NCBI GenBank assembly: GCA_019636495.1
Contig: JAHBXL010000023.1
Location: 1-64,000 of the forward strand
Reading direction: 5' to 3'
Length of the DNA stretch: 64,000 nucleotides
Source of the DNA: Phycisphaeraceae bacterium
GTDB lineage: Bacteria; Planctomycetota; Phycisphaerae; Phycisphaerales; UBA1924
Position 1 is the stretch's first letter. Every line of letters begins with the position of its first letter. A model generated the notes under the pieces. It did not search any database. It had not been told where the DNA came from and was given only the letters and a program-made list of their open reading frames with translations. This document shows positions 29,501 to 36,218 of this stretch, in pieces. The position numbers and the translations under genes were made by a program.

Positions 29501-31090
29501 CGGGCCGACATCCGCCGCGAGATCGAGCGGCAGGCCGGTGGCGCCGGTAAAGGGTTGCAGCAGCGCGGTCGAGACGCCGTCGAGCGCGATGTCGCCGGCG
29601 ATGGAGGCGGGCAGCGCCGACGGCGCGGCCGAACGCCGCAGCGCGCGGAGTCGCCCGTTGCTGTCGAGCAGGTCGGCCGCGGCGAGGTTGATGGTCAGTT
29701 CACCTGCCGAGCGGCCCTCGATGGTCGCGGACGTGCCGCCGCGGATGCGCACCGGCGCGGCGAGATCGGCCGCGTCGATGCTCACCGCGAGCGGCTCGGT
29801 GCGGAAGGGCTTGAGCCCGGCTGTCCCGCCGGGCTCGGGAATCGCGGCACGACCGGAGGCCGCGCCGATGATGACGGCGATCGATGCGCCCGCGCCGCGC
29901 AGGTCGATCTCGGCCGGCGGGTAGGGCTGGCCTTCGAGCAGCGCGAGCGGCAGCGGAACGCGCAGACCGCCGACGACCACCTGCACCGAGGGGCCTTCGT
30001 CCAGCGCGAACCTGTCGCCCGCCTGCGCGACCAGGTCGGCCGCTTGCGGCAGGTTCGCGAGGAATGTCGTGGAGGTGAGTGCGAGTGTGAAGGCGGGCGC
30101 ATCGGCCTTCTCCGGGAGCAGAACGCCATCGACGAGTTTCATCGCGGCGTGCGCCTGAACCCCCGGAGAGTCGAGCAGCAGGTTGATTGTCGCGTTCCTC
30201 GCATCGCCCTGCACACGCAGCGCGACATCGGCCGAGCCCGCGAGGCCCGATTGCAGCGCGCCGGCGAACCCCGCGAGCGCATCGATCAGCGCGCTCGGAA
30301 CGCGCGACGCCTCGATCTCGATATCCACGTGCTCGAGGTTGTCGGCCGTCAACCCCGCTGCGCCGCGCGCAGCGCGCTCCCGGGCGCGCACCGCAAACGT
30401 GATTGTGGTTTCCTCCGCGGTGTCGCCGACCACCGAGCGAGCCTTGAGGTCCGCCCGCACGGTCGCGCCGGCGGCCTGCAGCGCCGCATCGATCGTCCCG
30501 GTGAGGTTCTTCACGCCCAGTTCGGGTCCGAGCGTGCCATCGGCCGCGGCATCGCGCACAGTCGCACTGATGGACGCGATCTCGAGCCGAGCCTTGAGGT
30601 CCGGCGTGGTTCCGCCGCCGCCTGCCGGCCCGCCCTTCCCGGCCGGCGTCGCCGGGCGGCGCGGCGCGATGGCCTCGTCGAGGTTGGTCGAGCCATCGGG
30701 CCGGCGCACGATCGTCGCCTCGCCGCGGAGCGTGATGGCGCCAAGGTCGATCGACGGGGCGGACCACCACCCGCCGCGGACAACCTGCCAGAGCGTGATC
30801 GGCGAATCGGCTTCGACGCGCGCGACGACCTTCGCACCCGGGTCGCGCAGTTCAATCGGCCCGGCGCGCAGCGGCGAGAACCAGCCGATCGAGAGTTCGG
30901 ACACGCGCACCGAGCCCTGGATCGACGAACCCGCGGCGGATTCGACCATTCCCGGCGCAAAGCGCGAGGCGATCCACGGCGCAATCGCAACCAGAACGAT
31001 GATCAACACGACCGATGCAAGCGCGATGCGCAGAATCCATCGTCGCTTGCCGCGGCGGGGAGAGACGGGCTGTGCGGGCGCATCGGGCAT
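26540..31090 (-). CDS. AsmA-like inter-membrane lipid transport protein
   Basis: A 1516-residue protein of the AsmA/YhdP/TamB type, thought to form periplasmic beta-groove bridges that move phospholipid. The N-terminus is cytoplasmic and basic (SPRRGKRRW), followed by one helix at about 18-40 (ILRIALASVVLIIVLVAIAP) and the AsmA entry (VRVSELSIGWFSPLRAGPIELRDP). The rest is a long beta-strand series rich in Ala and Asp. The C-terminus (LGEFSIETKGQVDLVKRTMN, LGLGGRLDLLDRNTLVPISI) matches AsmA C-terminal repeats. The ATG at 31090 has no strong ribosome site; GGTATCAAT about 40 bases upstream could be a promoter. It heads the six-gene envelope run. Confidence 0.88.
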   Translation of the reverse strand: MPDAPAQPVSPRRGKRRWILRIALASVVLIIVLVAIAPWIASRFAPGMVESAAGSSIQGSVRVSELSIGWFSPLRAGPIELRDPGAKVVARVEADSPITLWQVVRGGWWSAPSIDLGAITLRGEATIVRRPDGSTNLDEAIAPRRPATPAGKGGPAGGGGTTPDLKARLEIASISATVRDAAADGTLGPELGVKNLTGTIDAALQAAGATVRADLKARSVVGDTAEETTITFAVRARERAARGAAGLTADNLEHVDIEIEASRVPSALIDALAGFAGALQSGLAGSADVALRVQGDARNATINLLLDSPGVQAHAAMKLVDGVLLPEKADAPAFTLALTSTTFLANLPQAADLVAQAGDRFALDEGPSVQVVVGGLRVPLPLALLEGQPYPPAEIDLRGAGASIAVIIGAASGRAAIPEPGGTAGLKPFRTEPLAVSIDAADLAAPVRIRGGTSATIEGRSAGELTINLAAADLLDSNGRLRALRRSAAPSALPASIAGDIALDGVSTALLQPFTGATGLPLDLAADVGPSISLSLEAQTDAPTASTEVGAIPPTRVTVALRSQNIAADAALRLEGSSVRTTGEGVRVVVNSAAPLAARLLATGDGAEAPLSVAGRSGVELMVTDLDADLDAMRDGPPLAAVEARIGAVLADARATVALDGAEPGEVELPRAAVDVWLSRAAAPRITLDARAAHRGTPMMIAADIAAEGLKGGRIPEGAPFDRALALRLSGKIEARDVPPSLLALVPGAAKYAPGLPDSGRDELDAAIARIVSGATGAGVDATVTFTPPAGEAPGVVARVQMVTRSQGANADLSLRVRANEAALTAANFSIVAEPEGVNRALRAIAPRADGGRGIELGAASRVWVQVPEPVVVPLTRDADGTPRPDLARAGTLALRIASAGEVIVANIPVGSEAGPGPDDPPTPRLVSARLHKPTADLRAPLAALLDESLRASARASVKATTEVRGGGGSPIAGVSLDASAALDGAAPEALLTLENVHTANADALLGRPGLVSGALGQSASATVRIAPIAGAAGDLDLRAQVQSPAFSGADIALARRADRIALVAPAAITWTPAPEFLNSFLAGEDRSFIVTETAPVSLLLSRLVIAQGADGTGPLMPGVFDLDAQFSTARLGMSAAGRGEGASAHALSMQTIAGRVRWDASVPGTGGAGAGAIEAALSIGAVAANGGPAAQPSRVSAKVRSLIDRQGNLNTERALIDADADLNRFPTAVIDELASQGGLLTELLGPEVSMSATARSLTRVESGPRGMFEATLESPRASAQLVGDIRRGRFVQTGPSRIRVTQIRPQLVEQLAGGLPLVASMEKSASDDPAVVEMNDLIVPLDGDLSRLGGTISVDPGVARFTTRTFIGSLLKAVGGRAEGQLGRKIDPFVVKIDKGVATYERFRLPLGEFSIETKGQVDLVKRTMNLTTYVPFFALTDEAMGPIRLGLGGRLDLLDRNTLVPISIKGGMDRPSAMIDGELFLRETAGNIIQQPGRFLESIGDILGGRRNQEPERK

Positions 31091-31234
31091 GTGTGCGTGC
31101 TCGCTGTTCGGGTCGTGGGTGCGTCGCCCATTGATACCGCCGTGTTCGAGGACGGGATCGCGCGTTCCGCATGGATTGTTCGCAGGATGGAAGGGTGATG
31201 GACCGGGAATCACCAACCCGAGGATCAGAGGAAC

Positions 31235-32101
31235 TCACCAGGCGACAACCTGCGAAACCGCGGCAGGATCGCTGCCGCGAGGGGCATCGGGAAGCGGCCC
31301 GCGGCGCAGCACGTAGAGCGGTGCCTGGCGCGGGCAGTTGAAGCGCAGGCCCTCCATGACGCCATCGCCCAGCCCGCGCGAGATGCAGCAGAGCGTATCG
31401 CCCAGCCGGAGCACGCCCGCCGCGAGATGCGGCGGAACATCGCTCGACGTGTGCGGGGCAAGTCGCGACGACAGGCGGATCTGGCCGGCGTGTGTGTGCC
31501 CGGCGAGCACGAGCGGGATCCCCGTCGCCGCGGCAGGGATGACCGCGGTGGGGTAGTGCGCCAGCGCGATGGTGAACGGGCGCGGCGAGGCGGGCGGGCA
31601 CGGCGGCTGATCGAGCATGGCGGAGACGAAGTCTTCGGGATAGTCCAGCCCGATGATGCGCAGGTCGGCGCAGGGCGAGGCCCAGCGCGGGGCGCGCCCG
31701 GGGCCCCCCAGCCACGTCACGCCGCGGACATTGCCGGCGCGATGCAGCAGTTCGCTCGTGTCGTGGTTGCCGAAGATTCCGAATGCGCCGAGTCTGGGCG
31801 CAGGCCAGGCGTCGGCCAGGCGCTGCAGCGCGTCGAGCGCGGCGCGTTCATGCCCGGGTTCGTCGGTGTAGTCGCCGGTGAGCACGACGAGGTCGGCGTC
31901 CACCCGCGACACGGCGTCGAGCAGGCGCTGCCACCGGTCGTTGCCGGGGGCATGGCGTCGCACGTGCAGATCGGAGATGTGCAGGATCCGCAGCCCTTCG
32001 AGCGCAGGCGGCAGCGCGGGATGGGGAATGTCGAACACCTCGATCGGTTCCGGCGGAACGGGTCTGCGGAAAGCGGTTGTTTGCAAGGTGTCCGGGATCA
32101 T
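31235..32101 (-). CDS. Calcineurin-like metallophosphoesterase
   Basis: A 288-residue enzyme with the five metallophosphoesterase blocks: DLHV (D-x-H), GDYTDE, GNHD, AHYP and GHTHAGQ. It belongs to the YkuE/YaeI-like branch. No signal peptide or membrane helix is visible, unlike YkuE and the LpxG lipid-A hydrolases of this superfamily. The substrate is unknown; a UDP-diacylglucosamine hydrolase role is possible in an LPS-making cell but not shown. The short GFG loop (RLGAFGIFGNHDTSELL) is typical. Confidence 0.88.
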   Translation of the reverse strand: MIPDTLQTTAFRRPVPPEPIEVFDIPHPALPPALEGLRILHISDLHVRRHAPGNDRWQRLLDAVSRVDADLVVLTGDYTDEPGHERAALDALQRLADAWPAPRLGAFGIFGNHDTSELLHRAGNVRGVTWLGGPGRAPRWASPCADLRIIGLDYPEDFVSAMLDQPPCPPASPRPFTIALAHYPTAVIPAAATGIPLVLAGHTHAGQIRLSSRLAPHTSSDVPPHLAAGVLRLGDTLCCISRGLGDGVMEGLRFNCPRQAPLYVLRRGPLPDAPRGSDPAAVSQVVAW

Positions 32102-32227
32102 GGGCGGGAAGCGGTCATGAGGTTAGCATTCACCAACGAATGCGGGGGAGGGGCAGGGCTGCGCGTGCAGCGTACCGTGTCGCCCCGGGTTTGATGGGAT
32201 GGGGAAACGACACACGGAGGTCAGAAC

Positions 32228-32842
32228 ATGGCTCGGCACCGGAACATGATGGCGGCAGCCTTGGTGGGCATTGCGGCGTTGGTGGGTATCGGCGCGGGCG
32301 GGGTGACGGCCTCGTTGCAATTCCGTGCGCCGCCATCGGGCCCGACCATCGCGATTGTCGACCTCGAGGCCGTGATCAACAAACTCTCCGAGAAGACGGA
32401 CAAGTTCAATCAACTGGCCAAGTCGCACAAGGACAAGAGCGACGAACTGGCGAAACTCAGCGACCGCATCAAGGCCAAGGAGGCGGAGATCAAGGCCATG
32501 CCCGATGGCCCGGCCAAAGAACGCGCCAAGATGGACTATCGCGAGATGGTGTACCGCGGCGAGTTCGAGGCCCAGTTCGCCGGTCGGCAACTCGACCAGT
32601 TGCAGGGCGAGGCGCTGCGGGATCTCTACCTCAAGATCGACGAGGCGGCGACCGCGCTGGCGAAGCGCAACGGGTACCACATGGTCATCGTCAGCGACGA
32701 GGGCGTCGACATTCCGAAGGGCAACTCCGAGTCGGTGATGCGCGGCATGCTCCTCAAGCGGTTCATGTACGTGGACAAGGCGATGGACATCACCGACGAA
32801 CTGGTGACGTTCATGAACAACGCCTACACAACCAGAAGGTGA
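32228..32842 (+). CDS. OmpH/Skp-family periplasmic chaperone
   Basis: Holds unfolded outer-membrane proteins in the periplasm. The 204-residue protein has an N-terminal signal or anchor (about 8-32), then the Skp-type opening strand IAIVDLEAVINKLSEKTDKF, a long coiled-coil arm (LAKSHKDKSDELAKLSDRIK to LDQLQGEALRDLYLKIDEAA) and the closing strand GYHMVIVSDEGVDI. The ATG has a clear GGAGG site (ACGGAGGTCAGAAC). It stands alone upstream of the sigma/anti-sigma pair, which could link it to an envelope response, but no shared promoter was seen. Confidence 0.9.
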   Translation: MARHRNMMAAALVGIAALVGIGAGGVTASLQFRAPPSGPTIAIVDLEAVINKLSEKTDKFNQLAKSHKDKSDELAKLSDRIKAKEAEIKAMPDGPAKERAKMDYREMVYRGEFEAQFAGRQLDQLQGEALRDLYLKIDEAATALAKRNGYHMVIVSDEGVDIPKGNSESVMRGMLLKRFMYVDKAMDITDELVTFMNNAYTTRR

Positions 32843-32918
32843 TCGGACCCGCGAGCAACGGTGTTTGAAGGGGCGTTGGGCTGCAAATCCGCGCCTGTCC
32901 GGGGACATTCAAGAGACG

Positions 32919-33590
32919 ATGGAAGTTCGAGGCGTTGCCGCCGCGAAGGGGCCGGGCTCGGGCGTTTCCGGGCGTGCGGGCGAATCGCCCGCCGCACGAG
33001 GCGCAATCCGGACCCGGCTGAGCCCGGATGAGTTCGCCGCGCTTTTCAGCGAGCACGGGCGATTGTTGTGGTGCGCCGCCGCGGCGACGCTGAGCGGGCG
33101 CGCCGGCGCCGAGGACATGGTGCAGCAGGCGGCGATGATCGCGCTGTCGCGGCTGGGGGACTTTGACCCTGGAACGAGTTTCGCGGCGTGGATGACGCAG
33201 ATTGTCCGGAACGTGGCGATGAACGAGGCACGCAAGACGCACCGGCGCAGAACCAGCAGCGTGGACGGCGAATCGCTCGACCGGCGCGCCGAGCGGCACC
33301 CGCCGCAGGCGTTGCCCGCGCCGGTCACAAGCGGCGGCGACATCCGGCGCGATCAGGAGATGTTCGACGACCGGCTGGTCGAGGCGCTGAGGGAACTGGA
33401 GGAGACTGCGCGGCAGTGCGTGCTTCTACGGACGGTCATGGACCTGAGTTATGCGGAGATCGCCCGGACGCTGGGCATCCCCGAGGGCACGGCGGCGAGC
33501 CATGTGCACCGTGCGCGGCGGGCGCTCCGCGCGCGGCTGAGCGAGGGGGATTCGCGCCGGGGTGTTGAAGGGACAAGGAGCGGATCGTGA
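32919..33590 (+). CDS. ECF RNA polymerase sigma factor
   Basis: A group-4 sigma factor of 223 residues. Region 2 is FAALFSEHGRLLWCAAAATL to WMTQIVRNVAMNEARKTHRRR, and region 4 is ARQCVLLRTVMDLSYAEIAR plus TLGIPEGTAASHVHRARRAL, a complete helix-turn-helix. The unconserved start (VRGVAAAKGPGSG) is basic and low-complexity. The ATG at 32919 has only AGAGAC nearby. The stop overlaps the next gene's GTG by 4 bases, so it is co-translated with its putative anti-sigma factor. Confidence 0.92.
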   Translation: MEVRGVAAAKGPGSGVSGRAGESPAARGAIRTRLSPDEFAALFSEHGRLLWCAAAATLSGRAGAEDMVQQAAMIALSRLGDFDPGTSFAAWMTQIVRNVAMNEARKTHRRRTSSVDGESLDRRAERHPPQALPAPVTSGGDIRRDQEMFDDRLVEALRELEETARQCVLLRTVMDLSYAEIARTLGIPEGTAASHVHRARRALRARLSEGDSRRGVEGTRSGS

Positions 33591-34318
33591 GCGGCCCACG
33601 CGAGAGTGTTTCGGAACGGCTGGAGGCTTACGCCGACGGCGCGCTCGGCGCGGCGGATCGCGCAGACTTTGAGCGCGAGATGCTCCGCGACCCCGCGCTG
33701 CGCGCCGAGGTTGAGATGCAGGAGCGGATCAACGACCGCTTGCGCGCGCTGTATGCACCGCCCGAGTCGGTCGCTGTGCCCGCGCTCGCAGGCTCGGCCA
33801 AATACTCCGCCCACCCCACCCACGCTCCTCCAGCGCCGCGCAGGTGGGTCGGCTGGGCACTGGGCATCGCCGCCGCGATCGCGCTCGCCTTTGTCGGCAT
33901 CCAGTACACGGGCCTTCTCGGCCCCGGCCCGGGCGACACGCGGGCCGATGCGCTGTACACCCGCCTGGTGCGCATGGGCTTTGAGCCCGCGTGGGAATGC
34001 AAGGACGATGCCGAGTTCATCGCCTACACGCGCGACAAGTTCGGCCAGGCGTTTACCATCGACCCCACACCCGGCGTGACGCTGTTGGGGTGGACGTATT
34101 GCACCGGCGTGCTGGGCGACCAAGCGGGCGTGCTGCTGGTCGATGCCGGCGGCGAGAAGGTCATCGTCGTCGTTGACAGGGCAGGGCAGGACCGGCCGGT
34201 GAAGGTCGATGGCGCGAGCGGGCTGCGGGTGATTCGCCAACGCGCCGGCAACGCGGTGCTGTATGAAGTGACGCCGCGGCAGGAGGCCGTGGTGCTTCCG
34301 CACGTTCAGGTTCAGTGA
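33587..34318 (+). CDS. Putative membrane anti-sigma factor
   Basis: Translationally coupled to the ECF sigma gene (GTGA overlap). The 243-residue protein has an N-terminal helix pair (VSERLEAYADGALGAADRAD, ALRAEVEMQERINDRLRAL) like the anti-sigma domains of zf-HC2 proteins but without the His-x3-Cys-x2-Cys zinc motif. One membrane helix lies at about 88-108 (WVGWALGIAAAIALAFVGIQ). The C-terminal domain is presumably periplasmic (WECKDDAEFIAYTRDKFGQA, VTLLGWTYCTGVLGDQAGVL) with three cysteines. Anti-sigma function is inferred from position and layout; the signal is unknown. Confidence 0.78.
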   Translation: MSGPRESVSERLEAYADGALGAADRADFEREMLRDPALRAEVEMQERINDRLRALYAPPESVAVPALAGSAKYSAHPTHAPPAPRRWVGWALGIAAAIALAFVGIQYTGLLGPGPGDTRADALYTRLVRMGFEPAWECKDDAEFIAYTRDKFGQAFTIDPTPGVTLLGWTYCTGVLGDQAGVLLVDAGGEKVIVVVDRAGQDRPVKVDGASGLRVIRQRAGNAVLYEVTPRQEAVVLPHVQVQ

Positions 34319-34333
34319 ACCGGAGGCGGGCGG

Positions 34334-34339
34334 TATACT
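34334..34339 (+). promoter_or_regulatory. -10 hexamer for pyrR (leaderless)
   Basis: TATACT, extended by GG, lies exactly 6 nt before the ATG; TTCAGT is 17 nt further upstream. The transcript would start at the ATG. The nearest GGAGG is too far (about 20 nt) to act as a ribosome site. Confidence 0.5.
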
Positions 34340-34345
34340 GCCCGC

Positions 34346-34861
34346 ATGAAACTCATTGCCGATGCCGCGCGGATCGACACGCTCCTCGATGAACTCGCGG
34401 CGGACATCCGCTCTGCGACGATCGACCCTTCGCGCCTCGCGTTGATCGGCATCCGCCGGCGCGGCGATGTTCTGGCCGCGCGACTGGCCGAGAAACTCGG
34501 CATCACCGATGTCGGCTCGATCGACATCACGCTCTACCGCGACGACCTCTCGGAGACGGGCGCGGCGGCCCGCGTGGGCAAGACCTCGATCCCCTTTGAT
34601 GTCTCCGGGCGCGAGATCGTGCTGTGCGACGACGTGCTCATGACCGGCCGCAGCGTCATGGCCGCGCTGCGCGAGATCCTCGACTTCGGCCGTCCCAGCC
34701 GCCTGCGGCTGGCGGTACTGGTGGAGCGGCCGGAGCGCGAGATCCCCATCCAACCCGAGCACTCGGCGCTGCAACTGCGGCCGGGCCAGGGCGAGAAGGT
34801 GGATGTGCGCCTCATGCCGCAGGACGAGGTCGATCAGATCACCATCAACCCGCGCGAGTGA
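34346..34861 (+). CDS. pyrR: PyrR-like phosphoribosyltransferase
   Basis: A 171-residue type I phosphoribosyltransferase. The PRPP loop is IVLCDDVLMTGRSVMAAL, and ALIGIRRRGDVLAARLAEKL and DITLYRDDLSETG match PyrR, which combines uracil phosphoribosyltransferase activity with pyr mRNA binding in Firmicutes. RNA-binding attenuation need not apply here; no pyr operon or anti-terminator leader is visible. It lies 27 bases after the anti-sigma gene. A generic uracil or hypoxanthine phosphoribosyltransferase is the alternative. Confidence 0.9.
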   Translation: MKLIADAARIDTLLDELAADIRSATIDPSRLALIGIRRRGDVLAARLAEKLGITDVGSIDITLYRDDLSETGAAARVGKTSIPFDVSGREIVLCDDVLMTGRSVMAALREILDFGRPSRLRLAVLVERPEREIPIQPEHSALQLRPGQGEKVDVRLMPQDEVDQITINPRE

Positions 34862-34907
34862 TCGCGCCGCGCGGCCGGGCCCTTCGGGCGGCGCGCACCA
34901 CCAACGC

Positions 34908-36218
34908 ATGCGCATCTTCCACATCAGCACGCGTCTGATCCTCGGCGGCTCGCAGGAGAACACCGTGCTCTCGTGCGAGGGGCAGGCGATGCGCGGACAC
35001 GAGGTGCACCTGGCCTTCGGGCCGATCTACGGACCCGAGGGCTCCCTGCTCGAGCGCGTCGAGCGATTCAACCGCGCGCACGCCGACAACCCCATCCGCA
35101 CGCACATCGTGCCGCATCTCGTGCGCGAGGTCCGTCCGACGGCCGATGCGCGCGCCCTGCGCGAACTGCGCCGACTCGTACTCGAACTCGGCCCCGACGT
35201 CGTGCACACCCATTCCAGCAAAGCGGGCGTGCTGGGGCGGATCGCTGCGTGGCGCGAGGGCGGGCGCGCGGGGCGCATCCGCGTCGTGCACACCATCCAC
35301 GGACCGCCGTTCATGCCCGTCGAAGGCGGCGCGGCGGCGAGGGCGAAGGTCCGACTGAACAACGTGCTGTACACGATCGCCGAACGCTTCGCCGCGCGCC
35401 GATGCCACGCGATCATCAGCGTCGCCGACGCGATGACACGACAGTTCCTCTCACGCGGGATCGGCCGCGACGAGCAGTACGTCACGGTCGCATCGGGGAT
35501 GGAGACGGAGCCGTTTCTGAACGCCGCGCCGGGCGAGGACCGCGCGAGCGTGCGCGCCCGCCTCGGTCTGTGCGGGGACGACTTTGTCATCGGCACCGTC
35601 GCCCGCCTGGCGCAGCACAAGGGGCACGACGACCTGCTCGATGCGCTCGCCGACGACTTGCGCACCCACCCGCGCTGGAAACTGCTTTGGGTCGGCGATG
35701 GCTGGTGGCGCGACCGGCTCATCGCCAAGGCCCGCGAACTCGGCATCGCCGTCCGCACGATCGATGACGCGGCCGCTCCATCGGGACCCCGACCAACCAA
35801 TGCCCCACCTCCCACGCCCGATGCCGCCGCGCAGTTGATTGTCACGGGCCTGGTCGCGCCCGAGCGCATCCCCGGCCTGATGCGCGCGATGGACGTGCTG
35901 GCACACCCGTCGTATCGCGAGGGTCTGCCGCGAACGGTGCCGCAGGCGCTGCTCGCGGGGGTGTGCCCCATCGCGTACGACTGCGATGGCACACCGGAAG
36001 TGGTGCGCGAGGGAGAGACGGGGTTCCTGGTGCCGACGGGCGACCGCGCGGCGCTGCGTGCCGCGGTGCTGCGTGCCGCGGCGAATCCCGCCGATCGCAC
36101 GGCGATGGCCGCGCGCGGGCGCGATGAATGCGCCCGCCGGTTCGATGTGGGCCGCATGATCGATGCGCTGCAGGCGGTCTATGAAGGACGCACGCCCGAA
36201 GAGGAGGCGCGCCCGTGA
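34908..36218 (+). CDS. GT4-family glycosyltransferase
   Basis: A GT-B fold retaining glycosyltransferase, 436 residues. The N-terminal domain begins MRIFHISTRLILGGSQENTV with the glycine turn; VVHTHSSKAGVLGRIAAW and VVHTIHGPPFMP follow. The donor domain has IGTVARLAQHKGHDDLLDAL, a Pro-rich insertion of low complexity (SGPRPTNAPPPTPDAAAQ), then VLAHPSYREGLPRTVPQALL with the E-x7-E-type site and DCDGTPEVVREGETGFLVP. The ATG at 34908 opens directly on the fold. Its stop overlaps the next gene by 4 bases. Acceptor unknown; cell-surface polysaccharide is likely. Confidence 0.9.
   Translation: MRIFHISTRLILGGSQENTVLSCEGQAMRGHEVHLAFGPIYGPEGSLLERVERFNRAHADNPIRTHIVPHLVREVRPTADARALRELRRLVLELGPDVVHTHSSKAGVLGRIAAWREGGRAGRIRVVHTIHGPPFMPVEGGAAARAKVRLNNVLYTIAERFAARRCHAIISVADAMTRQFLSRGIGRDEQYVTVASGMETEPFLNAAPGEDRASVRARLGLCGDDFVIGTVARLAQHKGHDDLLDALADDLRTHPRWKLLWVGDGWWRDRLIAKARELGIAVRTIDDAAAPSGPRPTNAPPPTPDAAAQLIVTGLVAPERIPGLMRAMDVLAHPSYREGLPRTVPQALLAGVCPIAYDCDGTPEVVREGETGFLVPTGDRAALRAAVLRAAANPADRTAMAARGRDECARRFDVGRMIDALQAVYEGRTPEEEARP

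Noticed and set aside
27962..31198. Long + strand open frame opposite the AsmA-like gene
   Set aside because: Its product is Arg-rich and featureless, while the minus strand has a membrane anchor and AsmA-type ends.
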